14,374 nucleotides of DNA from Alphaproteobacteria bacterium (GTDB taxonomy: Bacteria; Pseudomonadota; Alphaproteobacteria; Bin95). The DNA is taken from the NCBI GenBank assembly GCA_022822125.1, contig JAJECF010000142.1:1-14374 (forward strand), given 5' to 3'. The notes under the pieces are model-generated. The model had not been told where the DNA came from. It did no database searches and worked only from the letters and a program-made list of their open reading frames with translations. Below are positions 6,204-13,660 of this stretch, piece by piece. The translations under genes and the position numbers were made by a program. The number at the start of each line of letters is the position of its first letter. Within the stretch, counting starts at the first letter, position 1.

Positions 6204-7561
6204 TACGCAAACTCCTCGAATACGGGCTCCACCCTGCCGCCCCAGCGGCCCTCGAACAGCCCCCGCTTGCGCTCGGCGGCGGTGACGCCGCTGTCCGCGA
6301 TCTCCTCGAGATCAGAGAGGAAGCCGGTCTCGTCATTGCCGGCGCCGTCCAGGCGGGCGCGGGCCTTCAACCCCTGCCGGGCGATGGCGACCATGTCCTT
6401 CGCAATGTCGCGCAGCGATCGGCCGCCGACTTCCGCAGCGAAGCCGAGGCGCGGCGCCTCGACGCGCAGCCGTTCGCGCTCCTCGTTTGTCCAGTGCTTG
6501 CAGAGGTCCCAGCCAGCGGCCCGCGCCGCGCCATCATAGAGCAGGCCGATCCAGAGCGCCGGCAAGCCGCAGAGCCGGCCCCAGGGGCCGCCATCGGCGC
6601 CGCGCAGCTCCAGGTAGCGTTTCATCCGCACCTCCGGGAAGGCGGTCGTCACATGGTCTTCCCAGTCGCCGATATGCGGGCGCGCGCCCGGCAGCTCCGG
6701 CAGCCGCCCTTCCAGGAAGTCGCGGAAGGACCGGCCCGCCACGTCGATATAGCGCCCGTCCCGATAGACGAAATACATCGGCACATCGAGGCAGTATTCG
6801 GCGTAGCGCTCGAAGCCGAAGCCGTCCTCGAACACGAAGCCCAGCATGCCGCAGCGGTCCGGGTCCGTGTCAGTCCAGACATGCGAGCGGAGGCTCAGCC
6901 AGTCTGTCCGCCCGCCCTCCTTGAAGGGCGAGTCGGCGAAGAGCAGCGTCGTCAGCGGCTGCAGGGCGAGCGACAGGCGGAATTTGTCCACCATGTCGGC
7001 CTCGTCGGCATAGTCGAGATTCACCTGAACGGTGCAGGTCCGAAGCATCATGTCGAGGCCGAGCGAGCCGACCGTCGGCATGTAGCGGCGCATCACGGCG
7101 TAGCGGCCCTTCGGCATCCAGGGAATGTCCTCCCGGCGCCATTTCGGGTCGAAACCGAGGCCGAGGAAGCCGAGCCCCATGGCGTCGCCCACCTGGCGGC
7201 ACTGGTCGAGATGGGTATGCACCTCGTCGCAGGTCTGGTGGACCGTCTCCAGCGGCGCGCCGGAAAGCTCGAACTGCCCGCCCGGCTCCAACGTGATGCT
7301 GGCCCTGTCCATGACGAGCGCGATGGTGTTGCCGGCCTCGCGCTTGGGTTTCCAGCCGAACGCTTCCAGACGGCGCAACAGCTCGCCGATGCCGTCAGGG
7401 TCGTCATAGCCGGGGCGCGAAAGGTCGGAGCGTCTGAAGACGAATTTCTCGTGCTCAGTGCCGCAGCGCCAGTCCCCGGGCGGCTTGCAGCCCTGCTCGA
7501 ACCATTCCACGAGCTCGCGGCGGTCCTCAATTGCGCGTTCCGCCTCTACCGCCGCCGCCAT
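6200..7561 (-). CDS. gshA: Glutamate-cysteine ligase, plant/alphaproteobacterial type
   Basis: A 453-residue enzyme joining glutamate and cysteine with ATP, the first step of glutathione synthesis, in the cytoplasm. Signature blocks are GTEHEKF (34-40), EPGGQFELSG (92-101) and, further on, MMLRTCTVQVNLDY, TTLLFADSPFKEGG and RMKRYLELRGADGGPW; these place it in the GCS2 plant-like class rather than the E. coli GshA class. The length matches that class. The start ATG at 7561 has GAGG at a 9-base spacing; an open frame upstream runs into rsmE and is not part of the protein. It lies 16 bp after rsmE, an arrangement commonly seen in Alphaproteobacteria, and its last codons overlap the start of the AtzG-like gene. 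Confidence 0.95.
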   Translation of the reverse strand: MAAAVEAERAIEDRRELVEWFEQGCKPPGDWRCGTEHEKFVFRRSDLSRPGYDDPDGIGELLRRLEAFGWKPKREAGNTIALVMDRASITLEPGGQFELSGAPLETVHQTCDEVHTHLDQCRQVGDAMGLGFLGLGFDPKWRREDIPWMPKGRYAVMRRYMPTVGSLGLDMMLRTCTVQVNLDYADEADMVDKFRLSLALQPLTTLLFADSPFKEGGRTDWLSLRSHVWTDTDPDRCGMLGFVFEDGFGFERYAEYCLDVPMYFVYRDGRYIDVAGRSFRDFLEGRLPELPGARPHIGDWEDHVTTAFPEVRMKRYLELRGADGGPWGRLCGLPALWIGLLYDGAARAAGWDLCKHWTNEERERLRVEAPRLGFAAEVGGRSLRDIAKDMVAIARQGLKARARLDGAGNDETGFLSDLEEIADSGVTAAERKRGLFEGRWGGRVEPVFEEFAY

Positions 7562-7577
7562 CGGCCGTTCCCTCGCT

Positions 7578-8276
7578 TCACGCGCCGCCTCCCCAGATCG
7601 CGTGGCGCATGGAGAGCGCGGCCACGACCGCCGTTTCCGCCCGCAGGATTCGCGGGCCGAGATCGACGAGGCGAACGAAACCGGTTTCGGCGAAAGCGTC
7701 AAGCTCCGCCGCTGCAAAGCCCCCTTCCGGCCCGAGCAAAAACCCGCCCGGGGCCGGGCCGGCCTGCATCGCCGCGCCGCCCGGATGGCAGGCTGCGAGC
7801 AAGCGCCCCGGCGGCCACTCCGCGAGCAGCGTTCGCAGGGGCGCAAGCGGCGCGATCTCCGGCGCGTCGAGCCGCCCGCACTGCTCCGCCGCCTCTACCG
7901 CAATACGTCCGAGGCGGGCCGGATTGAGCCGGTCCACCACGCTGCGCTCGGTGATAACGGGCAGGATGCGCGCCGCGCCCAGCTCCGTCGCCTGGCGCAC
8001 GGCAAGGTCGGCCGCGCCGCGCTTGGCCGGCGCGAAGGCGAGCCAGATGTCGGGAGACGCACGCTGCGGGCGCAACCGCCGCAACACCGTTGCCTGCCCG
8101 GAGCCGCGCTCCAGCGCCGCTATCTCCGCCTCCCACTCCCCATCCCGGCCGTTGAAGACCGCGAACCGCTCGCCCACGCGCCGGCGCATGACCCGGCCGA
8201 GCCACGCCGCCTGATCGCGATTCAGAGAAACGAGGGCGCTCTCGCGGAGCCCGGCATCGACGAACAGGCGGAGCAT
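7578..8276 (-). CDS. rsmE: 16S rRNA (uracil1498-N3)-methyltransferase RsmE
   Basis: A 232-residue SPOUT-class methyltransferase that modifies U1498 of 16S rRNA with S-adenosylmethionine. The N-terminal PUA-like part (1-70) opens MLRLFV and contains a basic VMRRRVGERF segment. The knot domain shows AVRQATELG (92-100), GPEGGF (182-187) and LGPRILRAETA (206-216), the SAM-binding loops of RsmE. I start at the ATG at 8276, where the protein begins like other family members and AAGAGG lies 8 bases upstream. An in-frame ATG at 8321 would add 15 residues and overlap the toxin stop codon (ATGA); this is a possible coupled alternative start. It is followed 16 bp later by gshA. Confidence 0.93.
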   Translation of the reverse strand: MLRLFVDAGLRESALVSLNRDQAAWLGRVMRRRVGERFAVFNGRDGEWEAEIAALERGSGQATVLRRLRPQRASPDIWLAFAPAKRGAADLAVRQATELGAARILPVITERSVVDRLNPARLGRIAVEAAEQCGRLDAPEIAPLAPLRTLLAEWPPGRLLAACHPGGAAMQAGPAPGGFLLGPEGGFAAAELDAFAETGFVRLVDLGPRILRAETAVVAALSMRHAIWGGGA

Positions 8277-8317
8277 CCTCGCTGCCTCTTCTTTGCATAT
8301 CCCGGGCGCGCAACCGT

Positions 8318-8626
8318 TCATGACCCGTTGCCTCGAAACGCGCCGGCAACATCCATGCGCGGGTGAAGCACGCAGAGCACCGTAATCCCGCTTTCGCCTC
8401 TCAAATAGAACACGACATGCCGGGCGATGGGGAATGACCGCACTGACGGCCCTATATCGTCCCGCATACGCCCCGCCTCCGGCGACAGCGCAAGCTTCTG
8501 AATGCGGAGCTCCAGTTCGTCAACATAAAGTCGCGCCTGCCTCCGGCCCCAGGTCTCGCCGGTGTAGCGGGCTATGTCCCGAAGATCGGTCAGCGCTCGC
8601 CGCGTAAGGCGGTAGCCCGGCGTCAA
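8318..8626 (-). CDS. Type II toxin, ParE/RelE superfamily
   Basis: A 102-residue small basic protein with the ParE-like layout: an opening strand (YRLTRRALTDL), a helical hairpin (DIARYTGETWGRRQARLYVDEL), then LALSPEAGRMRDDIGPSVRSFPIARHVVFYL and a final strand ending ITVLCVLHPRMD. ParE-type toxins act on DNA gyrase, and RelE-type ones cleave mRNA on the ribosome; the SFPIARHVVFYL block favours ParE, but the target is not proven. The start is TTG, sharing TTGA with the antitoxin stop codon, which gives the coupled antitoxin-first order typical of these pairs. It appears intact. The following rsmE starts 41 bp downstream with no terminator visible. Confidence 0.88.
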   Translation of the reverse strand: MTPGYRLTRRALTDLRDIARYTGETWGRRQARLYVDELELRIQKLALSPEAGRMRDDIGPSVRSFPIARHVVFYLRGESGITVLCVLHPRMDVAGAFRGNGS

Positions 8627-8886
8627 TCCCGCAGTTCCCGCTTGATCGCCTCGAACGCCTCGGCGCCGTCGACAACCTCACCAGCCTCCAGATCCTCAAG
8701 CCCGGCCCTGACCTCGCGACGGAGTTGTTCGAGCTTGAACCTCTGGTGATCCTCGAACTCATCCACCGACATCAACACGGCCACCGGGCGGCCTTTCTTC
8801 GAGATCGCAACCGGACCGCGTTGCGCCTTCTCCAGAAGCGAGCCGAAATTCGTCTTGGCCTGTGCAGCAGGAATGCACTCTTCCAT
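8623..8886 (-). CDS. Type II antitoxin, Phd/YefM family
   Basis: An 87-residue antitoxin. The N-terminal DNA-binding domain has the classic Phd/YefM pattern: IPAAQAKTNFGSLLEKAQRG, then PVAISKKGRPVAVLMSVDEFE (residues 5-46). The C-terminal half is acidic and helical (RAGLEDLEAGEVVDGAEAFE) and would wrap the ParE-like toxin encoded next. The ATG at 8886 has GCGGAG about 11 bases upstream. The stop overlaps the toxin TTG start by 4 nt. Phd/YefM proteins usually bind palindromes in their own promoter, and a near-perfect palindrome lies 23-41 bp upstream. Both genes look full length, so the module is probably functional. Confidence 0.92.
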   Translation of the reverse strand: MEECIPAAQAKTNFGSLLEKAQRGPVAISKKGRPVAVLMSVDEFEDHQRFKLEQLRREVRAGLEDLEAGEVVDGAEAFEAIKRELRD

Positions 8887-8908
8887 CGCGATTATGCTCC
8901 GCTACCAT

Positions 8909-8931
8909 CTAAAGTCGAAGATTTTAGTCAA
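8909..8931 (-). promoter_or_regulatory. Candidate operator and -35 element of the toxin-antitoxin genes
   Basis: The plus strand reads CTAAAGTC-GAA-GATTTTAG (8909-8927), two 8-bp arms that match at 7 of 8 positions around a 3-base centre. On the minus strand it follows TTGACT (8926-8931), a 5-of-6 match to a -35 box. I see no convincing -10 at standard spacing; CATAAT (8891-8896) lies 29 bp away and only 4 bp from the start codon. An autoregulatory binding site for the Phd/YefM antitoxin is inferred from position and symmetry. Confidence 0.4.
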
Positions 8932-8953
8932 TATGATCCTTTCAGTCAAAATG
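8924..8953 (+). repeat. Short direct repeats AGTCAA(T/A)ATG, 18-bp period
   Basis: AGTCAATATG (8926-8935) and AGTCAAAATG (8944-8953) differ at one of ten positions and start 18 bp apart. A related AGTCGA starts at 8913 within the adjacent palindrome. This stretch is noticeably more A+T-rich than its surroundings. It may extend the antitoxin operator. Confidence 0.4.
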
Positions 8954-9221
8954 GACAAATTGGGCTCCTGGACGTGCTGTTACGCATGTTGGCGAACGAC
9001 AGTCCAGCAGATGTCGAGAGCCCGCTCGCGCGCCTCCCTGTGGTTCACGCTGGGCGGGGCCTCGGCGTTCACCGCGGTCGCACACAGCCGCCGCGTCCTT
9101 GCGCTCCCCCCGTCAATTGCGTGAAACTCCGCTCCCGAATTCTTCCGTAACCGGCCCCGGCCGCGATGGCATCCGCGCTGCCGCCTCTGCTGCCCGCTTC
9201 ACAGCAACAGGACTACCGTCC

Positions 9222-10757
9222 ATGCCGGAAACCCGCCGCCCGCTCACCTTCGCCGTCGCCGCGCTTGCCGCGCTGATGGCAACCGGCGAACCCGCCGCCG
9301 CCGAACCGCTGTCCCTGACGCTGGTGCATGTGAACGACTGGGACCGCATGGAAGGCGTGGACGGCCGGGGCGGCGCGGCGAAGATTGCGGCGGTCGTCTC
9401 GGGGGAGCGCGCCCGCGCCGAAAAGGAAGGCAAGCTCGCCCTCGTCACCTTCGGCGGCGACATGATTTCGCCCTCGCTGCTCTCCGGACTCGACAGGGGC
9501 GAGCACATGATCGCGCTCGCAAACGCCATCGGGTTCGATTTCGCCGTGCCCGGCAACCACGAGTTCGACTTCGGCCCCGAGATTCTCCGGCAGCGGCTCG
9601 AGCAGTCGGACGCGATCTGGCTCGCCGGCAATATCCGCTATCGCGGCGAGCCCGGCTTTCCCGGAGCCGAAGTGACGAAAATCGTGGAGCACGGCGGATA
9701 CCGCATCGGCTTTCTCGGCCTGGTTACCCCCGCAACCGCGAAGATCTCTTCTCCCGGCAAGGAGGTCGCCTTCGCGCCCTTCGTCGAGACGGGCGCCGCC
9801 CTCGCCGCGGAGCTCAGGGAGGCCGGCGCCGATCTCGTCATCGCGCTCACTCACAATGACATCGAGCAGGACATGGAACTGCTGCGCGTATCGGGAAAGA
9901 TCGACGCTGTTCTGGGGGGCCACGACCATCTGGCCGTCGCCTGGTATGACGGGCGGCGGACGATCCTGAAAGCCGGCTCGCAAGGCGCCTATGTCGGCGT
10001 GCTCCGGCTGACGCTCGACCGCGTGGAAGACCGGCGGGGCGGCACCCGCACGGTCTGGACGCCGGATTACGAGCTGCGCTCGACAGCAGGCGTGAAAGGC
10101 GATCGCGCGCTCGCCGCAGCGGTGGAGAAGCGCCGGAAGCAATTCGACGGCAGCCTCGACATTGCAGTCGGCAAGACGACAACGGAGCTGGACACGCGCC
10201 GCGCCCCGGTGCGTTCGGGCGAGACCGCCTTCGGCAACCTGGTGGCGGACGCCATGCGCATCGCCGTCGGGGCCGATATCGCGCTCACCAATGGCGGCGG
10301 GATTCGCGGGGATACCGTCTATCCCGCGGGCGCCGAAATCACCGGCAAGCTGGTGCTGGCGGAATTGCCCTTCGGCAACAAGACCGTGAAGCTCGCGCTT
10401 TCCGGGGCGCGCATCAGGGAGGCCCTGGAGCACGGCGTTTCTGACGCCGGAGGCGTCAGCGGCGCTTTCCCGCAGGTTTCCGGTCTCGCCTTCTCCTTCG
10501 ATGCGAGCCGGCCGAAGGGAAAACGGGTTGTCCACATCGCCGTCGGCGCCGCCCCTCTGGAAGACGGCAAGACCTACACGCTCGCCACCAACGATTTTCT
10601 CGCCAAGGGCGGGGACGGCTACACCATGTTCGAGAACGCGGAGCGGCGCATCGACGCCGGCGACGCCTCCTTCATGGCCACCCAGGTGATGGAGTTCGTC
10701 GAGGCCGCCGGCGCAGTCTCCCCGGCGGTCGAGGGGCGAATTGTCCGTCTTGACTGA
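9222..10757 (+). CDS. Exported bifunctional metallophosphatase / 5'-nucleotidase (UshA-like)
   Basis: A 511-residue periplasmic phosphoesterase expected to release phosphate from nucleotides or related substrates. A signal peptide (RRPLTFAVAALAALMATG, cut near AAA-EP at 27/28) precedes a metallophosphatase domain (about 30-240) with GGD (D80), PGNHEFDFG (N112, H113), ALTHND (H211) and GGHDH (H234, H236). The 5'-nucleotidase C-terminal domain (about 325-480) has the substrate-site motif NGGGIRGD and a late GGDGYTMF. Odd point: the first metal motif is HVNDWD (36-41), so the usual His of N-D-x-H is Asp here. The ATG at 9222 opens the signal peptide; AGGA lies about 9 bases upstream, and the frame before it has no family sequence. 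It is a single gene, divergent from the toxin-antitoxin pair and 199 bp before the ABC operon. Confidence 0.9.
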   Translation: MPETRRPLTFAVAALAALMATGEPAAAEPLSLTLVHVNDWDRMEGVDGRGGAAKIAAVVSGERARAEKEGKLALVTFGGDMISPSLLSGLDRGEHMIALANAIGFDFAVPGNHEFDFGPEILRQRLEQSDAIWLAGNIRYRGEPGFPGAEVTKIVEHGGYRIGFLGLVTPATAKISSPGKEVAFAPFVETGAALAAELREAGADLVIALTHNDIEQDMELLRVSGKIDAVLGGHDHLAVAWYDGRRTILKAGSQGAYVGVLRLTLDRVEDRRGGTRTVWTPDYELRSTAGVKGDRALAAAVEKRRKQFDGSLDIAVGKTTTELDTRRAPVRSGETAFGNLVADAMRIAVGADIALTNGGGIRGDTVYPAGAEITGKLVLAELPFGNKTVKLALSGARIREALEHGVSDAGGVSGAFPQVSGLAFSFDASRPKGKRVVHIAVGAAPLEDGKTYTLATNDFLAKGGDGYTMFENAERRIDAGDASFMATQVMEFVEAAGAVSPAVEGRIVRLD

Positions 10758-10763
10758 GGAAGA

Positions 10764-10800
10764 AGCCGGCATGCGCCCTTATTTGGCCCGGCTGCGATTT
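10764..10800 (+). terminator. Weak candidate terminator after the metallophosphatase gene
   Basis: AGCCGG (10764-10769) pairs with CCGGCT (10788-10793), with an inner GCC/GGC pair and an asymmetric bulge, then GCGATTTTCG follows. The position just past the stop codon is right, but the stem is interrupted and the T run is short. Confidence 0.25.
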
Positions 10801-10956
10801 TCGTCTTCCGCCATGCGTCGTTACGGAGGATTATACAACCCGGCCGGACAAGCAGTCGCGGCAAGCGGGCAAGGCCTGGCGAGGGTTTTGCAGCGTTCCG
10901 CGACATGCGGCGCGGAAGCGTCGCATAAAGGTCCATGAAACGGGAGAACGAAACCC

Positions 10957-11997
10957 ATGATGTCACGCTGTCTGAATCTTCTTCGCCTGAGCCGCCGGTG
11001 CGGAGCGCTTTTCGCCGCCGCCGCGCTTGCGCTCTCGGCCCAGGCCGCCACGGCGGAAACCGCAGTCAAGTTTGCGCTGGACTGGAAATTCGAAGGTCCG
11101 TCGGCCCCCTATTTCGTCGCCATCGACAAGGGCTACTACGCCGATGCGGGGCTGGATGTCACCATCGACTCGGGACCCGGCTCGGTCAAGGGAATCACGC
11201 GCATCGCCGCCGGCACCTATCCCATTGGCTTCATGGACATCAACTCGCTTGCGAAGTTCCTGGACCAGAATCCCGGCGCGCCGGTGACCGCCGTGCTGAT
11301 GGTCTATAACCGCCCGCCCTTCGCCATCGTCTCGACGACGGAGCGCGGCGTGCTCAAGCCCAAGGACCTCGAAGGCCGCATCCTCGGCGCGCCGGCGCCC
11401 GACGGGGCCTATGCCCAGTGGAAAGCCTTCGTGAAGGAAAACGGCATCGACGCCTCCAAGGTGCAGATCGAGAATGTCGGCTTCCCGGTGCGCGAGCCGA
11501 TGCTGGCCCGCGGCGAGGTGGACGCCATTACCGGCTATTCCTTCTCGTCCCACTTCAACCTGATCCGCAACGGCGTTGCGCCGGAGGATGTGAAGGTGAT
11601 GATGATGGCCGATCACGGGCTGGCGCTTTACGGCAATGCGATCATGGTCAACACCGACTACGCCAAGGCCAATCCCGAGGTCGTCAAGGGCTTCGTCGCC
11701 GCCACCGTCAAGGGCGTCCAGGCCGCCGTGGCGGACCCGGAAACCGCGATCAAGTCCGTGATGAAGCGCAATGAGATCGCCGACGAGGCGCTCGAACTCG
11801 CGCGGCTCAAGATGGCCATCCGCGACAATATCGTGACGGACGAGGTGAAGGCCAACGGCTTCGGCGGCGTCGATGCCGAGAGGCTGGCGCGTTCGATCGA
11901 CCAGATCGGCGTCACCTATGAATTCACCAACCGGCCGGAACCTTCGGCGGTCTTCGATTCGTCCTATCTGCCGCCGGCGGCCGACCGTCAACTCTAG
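10957..11997 (+). CDS. ABC transporter periplasmic substrate-binding protein, NMT1/THI5-like (second system)
   Basis: A 346-residue exported binding protein, first gene of a three-gene importer operon. A signal peptide with a basic start and a long hydrophobic core (CGALFAAAALALSAQAATA, cut near residue 33) leads into VKFALDWKFEGPSAPYFVAI, then DKGYYADAGLDVTIDSGPG, the NMT1/THI5 opening. Other blocks are YPIGFMDINSLAKFL, GRILGAPAPDGAYAQWKAF and VDAITGYSFSSHFNL. Two adjacent ATGs are possible starts (10957 or 10960); GGGAG lies about 10 bases upstream of the first. It differs clearly from the binding protein at 912-1901, so the ligand is probably different. The ATPase gene follows after a gap of about 40-55 bp. 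The substrate is not determined; paaA downstream makes an aromatic acid one option. Confidence 0.92.
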   Translation: MMSRCLNLLRLSRRCGALFAAAALALSAQAATAETAVKFALDWKFEGPSAPYFVAIDKGYYADAGLDVTIDSGPGSVKGITRIAAGTYPIGFMDINSLAKFLDQNPGAPVTAVLMVYNRPPFAIVSTTERGVLKPKDLEGRILGAPAPDGAYAQWKAFVKENGIDASKVQIENVGFPVREPMLARGEVDAITGYSFSSHFNLIRNGVAPEDVKVMMMADHGLALYGNAIMVNTDYAKANPEVVKGFVAATVKGVQAAVADPETAIKSVMKRNEIADEALELARLKMAIRDNIVTDEVKANGFGGVDAERLARSIDQIGVTYEFTNRPEPSAVFDSSYLPPAADRQL

Positions 11998-12052
11998 CGC
12001 CGGCCCGCGCGCCCGCTAACGGGGAGGATGCGCCATCGTCATTATCGAGGAC

Positions 12053-12817
12053 GTGACCCTCACCTATGCGGGCGCCTCCGCCGGCGGCGGGGTGACCGCT
12101 GTGCGGGGCCTCGACCTGAATGTCGAGCGCGGCGCCTTCGCCGCCGTGGTCGGTCCTTCGGGTTGCGGCAAATCCACGCTGATGAAGCTCGCCACCGGCC
12201 TCGTCCGGCCCAATGAGGGCCGGATCGCGGTCGATGGCGCGGCTGTGGAAGGGCCGGTCAAGATCGCCGGCATGGCCTTCCAGAACGCGAACCTGCTGCC
12301 CTGGCGGACGATCCGGGACAATGTCCTGCTGCCGCTGGAGATCGTCGAGCCGCATCGCCGGCAGTTCCGCAGGAACAAGGCGGAATACGCCGAGCGTGCG
12401 GACCGGCTGCTGGCGCTGGTCGGCCTCGACGGTTTCGCCGAGCGCTTTCCCTGGGAGTTGTCCGGCGGCATGCAGCAGCGGACCTCGCTCTGCCGCGCGC
12501 TCATCCACGAGCCGGCGCTCCTGATGCTGGACGAGCCTTTCGCAGCCCTCGACGCCTTCACGCGCGAGGAGCTCTGGTGCGTGTTGCGCGACCTCTGGGA
12601 GCGGATCGGCTTCACTGTCGTGCTCGTCACGCACGATTTGCGGGAAGCGGCGTTTCTCGCCGATACGGTTCATGTCATGAGCGCGCGGCCGGGCCGGATC
12701 GTCGCCTCGCGCGCCATCGACCTGCCGCGCCCGCGCGAGCTCGACATCTGCTTCGAGCCGCAGTTCGTGGATATCGTCCAGGACCTGCGCGGGCGCATTT
12801 CGGAGGTCCGGCAATGA
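12053..12817 (+). CDS. ABC transporter ATP-binding protein (SsuB/TauB/NrtD-like); true start probably upstream at about 12035
   Basis: The ATPase of the second importer, acting at the cytoplasmic face of the inner membrane. From the GTG at 12053, motifs are Walker A GPSGCGKST (34-42), Q-loop FQNANLLPW (Q77), signature LSGGMQQR (136-143), Walker B LMLDEPFAALD (157-167) and the switch His in LVTHD (H194). All catalytic motifs are intact. The GTG start would cut off the first beta strand; the same frame continues upstream as IVIIEDV to a stop at 12017-12019, without any ATG, GTG or TTG. ATC at 12035 stands 7 bases after GGGGAGG (12021-12027). The ATG at 12028 is out of frame and touches the Shine-Dalgarno sequence. 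The stop overlaps the permease start (ATGA). Confidence 0.93.
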   Translation: MTLTYAGASAGGGVTAVRGLDLNVERGAFAAVVGPSGCGKSTLMKLATGLVRPNEGRIAVDGAAVEGPVKIAGMAFQNANLLPWRTIRDNVLLPLEIVEPHRRQFRRNKAEYAERADRLLALVGLDGFAERFPWELSGGMQQRTSLCRALIHEPALLMLDEPFAALDAFTREELWCVLRDLWERIGFTVVLVTHDLREAAFLADTVHVMSARPGRIVASRAIDLPRPRELDICFEPQFVDIVQDLRGRISEVRQ

Positions 12818-13590
12818 CACCGGCATCGTTTCTGGAACGGACGGCCCCGTTCGCGTTCACGCTCGGCCTGTTCGTCCTCTGGGAGGCGGTCTGCCAACTC
12901 TTCGCCGTCAATCCGATCATTCTCCCCGCGCCTTCGGCCATAGTCGAAGCCACGATAACGCACTGGAAACCGCTGCTCCGGCACTCGGGCGCGACCATGT
13001 GGACGACGCTCGCCGGGTTCGCGATCGCGGTCGCGTTCGGCGTCGTCCTCGGCATGATCGTCGGCTGGTCGCGGGCGATCTACCGGGGGCTTTACCCGGT
13101 CATGGTGGGCTTCAACTCCATCCCCAAGGTCGCCGTGGTGCCGATTCTCGTCATCTGGTTCGGCATCGGCGAAATCCCGGCGATCCTGACCGCCTTCCTG
13201 ATCTCCTTCTTCCCCATCGTGGTGAACGTGGCGACAGGCCTCGCCACAACGGAGCCCGAACTGGAGGACGTGCTGCGGGCGCTGGGCGCGCGCAAGCTCG
13301 ACATCATCCTCAAGGTCGGCATTCCGCGCGCGCAGCCCTATTTCTACGGTTCGCTCAAGGTTGCGATCACGCTCGCCTTCGTCGGCTCGGTCGTCTCCGA
13401 GACCATCGCCGCCAATTCCGGCATCGGCTACCTGATGAGCGTTGCGGGCACGAATTTCCAGATGCCGCTCGTCTTCGCCGGGCTGATTGCGCTCGCCATC
13501 GAGGGCATCGCCATGTATGCGCTGTTCGCCTTCATCGAGATGCGCACGACCCGCTGGGCGTTCCGCTCCTCCTTCGCCGCCGGCGGCTGA
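12814..13590 (+). CDS. ABC transporter permease, BPD_transp_1 (SsuC/TauC-like; second system)
   Basis: A 258-residue inner-membrane permease completing the second importer. About six hydrophobic segments are visible: roughly 13-31, 62-84, 92-117, 121-145, 183-203 and 225-245. The EAA-type loop EDVLRALGARKLDIILKVGIP (about 151-171) is well conserved, as is LPAPSAIVEA near residue 38. The length is typical for the family. The ATG overlaps the ATPase stop codon by 4 bases, so the two are translationally coupled, and CGGAGG lies 7 bases upstream. The gene ends with an Ala/Gly-rich tail. No clear terminator follows, leaving read-through towards paaA possible. Confidence 0.94.
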   Translation: MTPASFLERTAPFAFTLGLFVLWEAVCQLFAVNPIILPAPSAIVEATITHWKPLLRHSGATMWTTLAGFAIAVAFGVVLGMIVGWSRAIYRGLYPVMVGFNSIPKVAVVPILVIWFGIGEIPAILTAFLISFFPIVVNVATGLATTEPELEDVLRALGARKLDIILKVGIPRAQPYFYGSLKVAITLAFVGSVVSETIAANSGIGYLMSVAGTNFQMPLVFAGLIALAIEGIAMYALFAFIEMRTTRWAFRSSFAAGG

Positions 13591-13660
13591 CGGAGGCAGA
13601 CTTCAATGTCCAAGGATAGAGGGAAGACACCCGGGACCCCGTCCGAAGATCGGGCGCGTC

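Larger units (their letters stand above)
8887..9221. other. Intergenic region between divergent antitoxin and metallophosphatase genes
   Basis: This is the longest gene-free stretch of the window. The left end (to about 8960) is A+T-rich and carries the palindrome and repeats of the toxin-antitoxin promoter. The rest is GC-rich, with no ORF showing recognisable protein sequence on either strand. I see no clear promoter for the plus-strand gene; TTGCGT near 9118 has only poor -10 candidates. An imperfect nested inverted repeat (GGCTC..GGAC / GTCC..GAGCC, roughly 8964-9022) is present and may be chance. Confidence 0.6.

Noticed and set aside
6182..7927. 581-codon plus-strand open frame opposite gshA
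   Set aside because: The real gene on the other strand has GTEHEKF and other ligase motifs; the plus-strand translation is His/Arg/Ala-rich without family features.
8855..9150. Plus-strand ORFs across the antitoxin upstream region
   Set aside because: They start inside the antitoxin antisense strand, lack ribosome sites and show no recognisable sequence.
9213..10772. 519-codon minus-strand frame opposite the metallophosphatase
   Set aside because: It is a mirror of a gene with complete catalytic motifs and signal peptide; no recognisable domain.
10758..10956. Possible TPP or FMN riboswitch ahead of the second NMT1-type importer
   Set aside because: No CTGAGA/ACCC...CTGATC-type TPP core or FMN (RFN) conserved segments are present in the leader.
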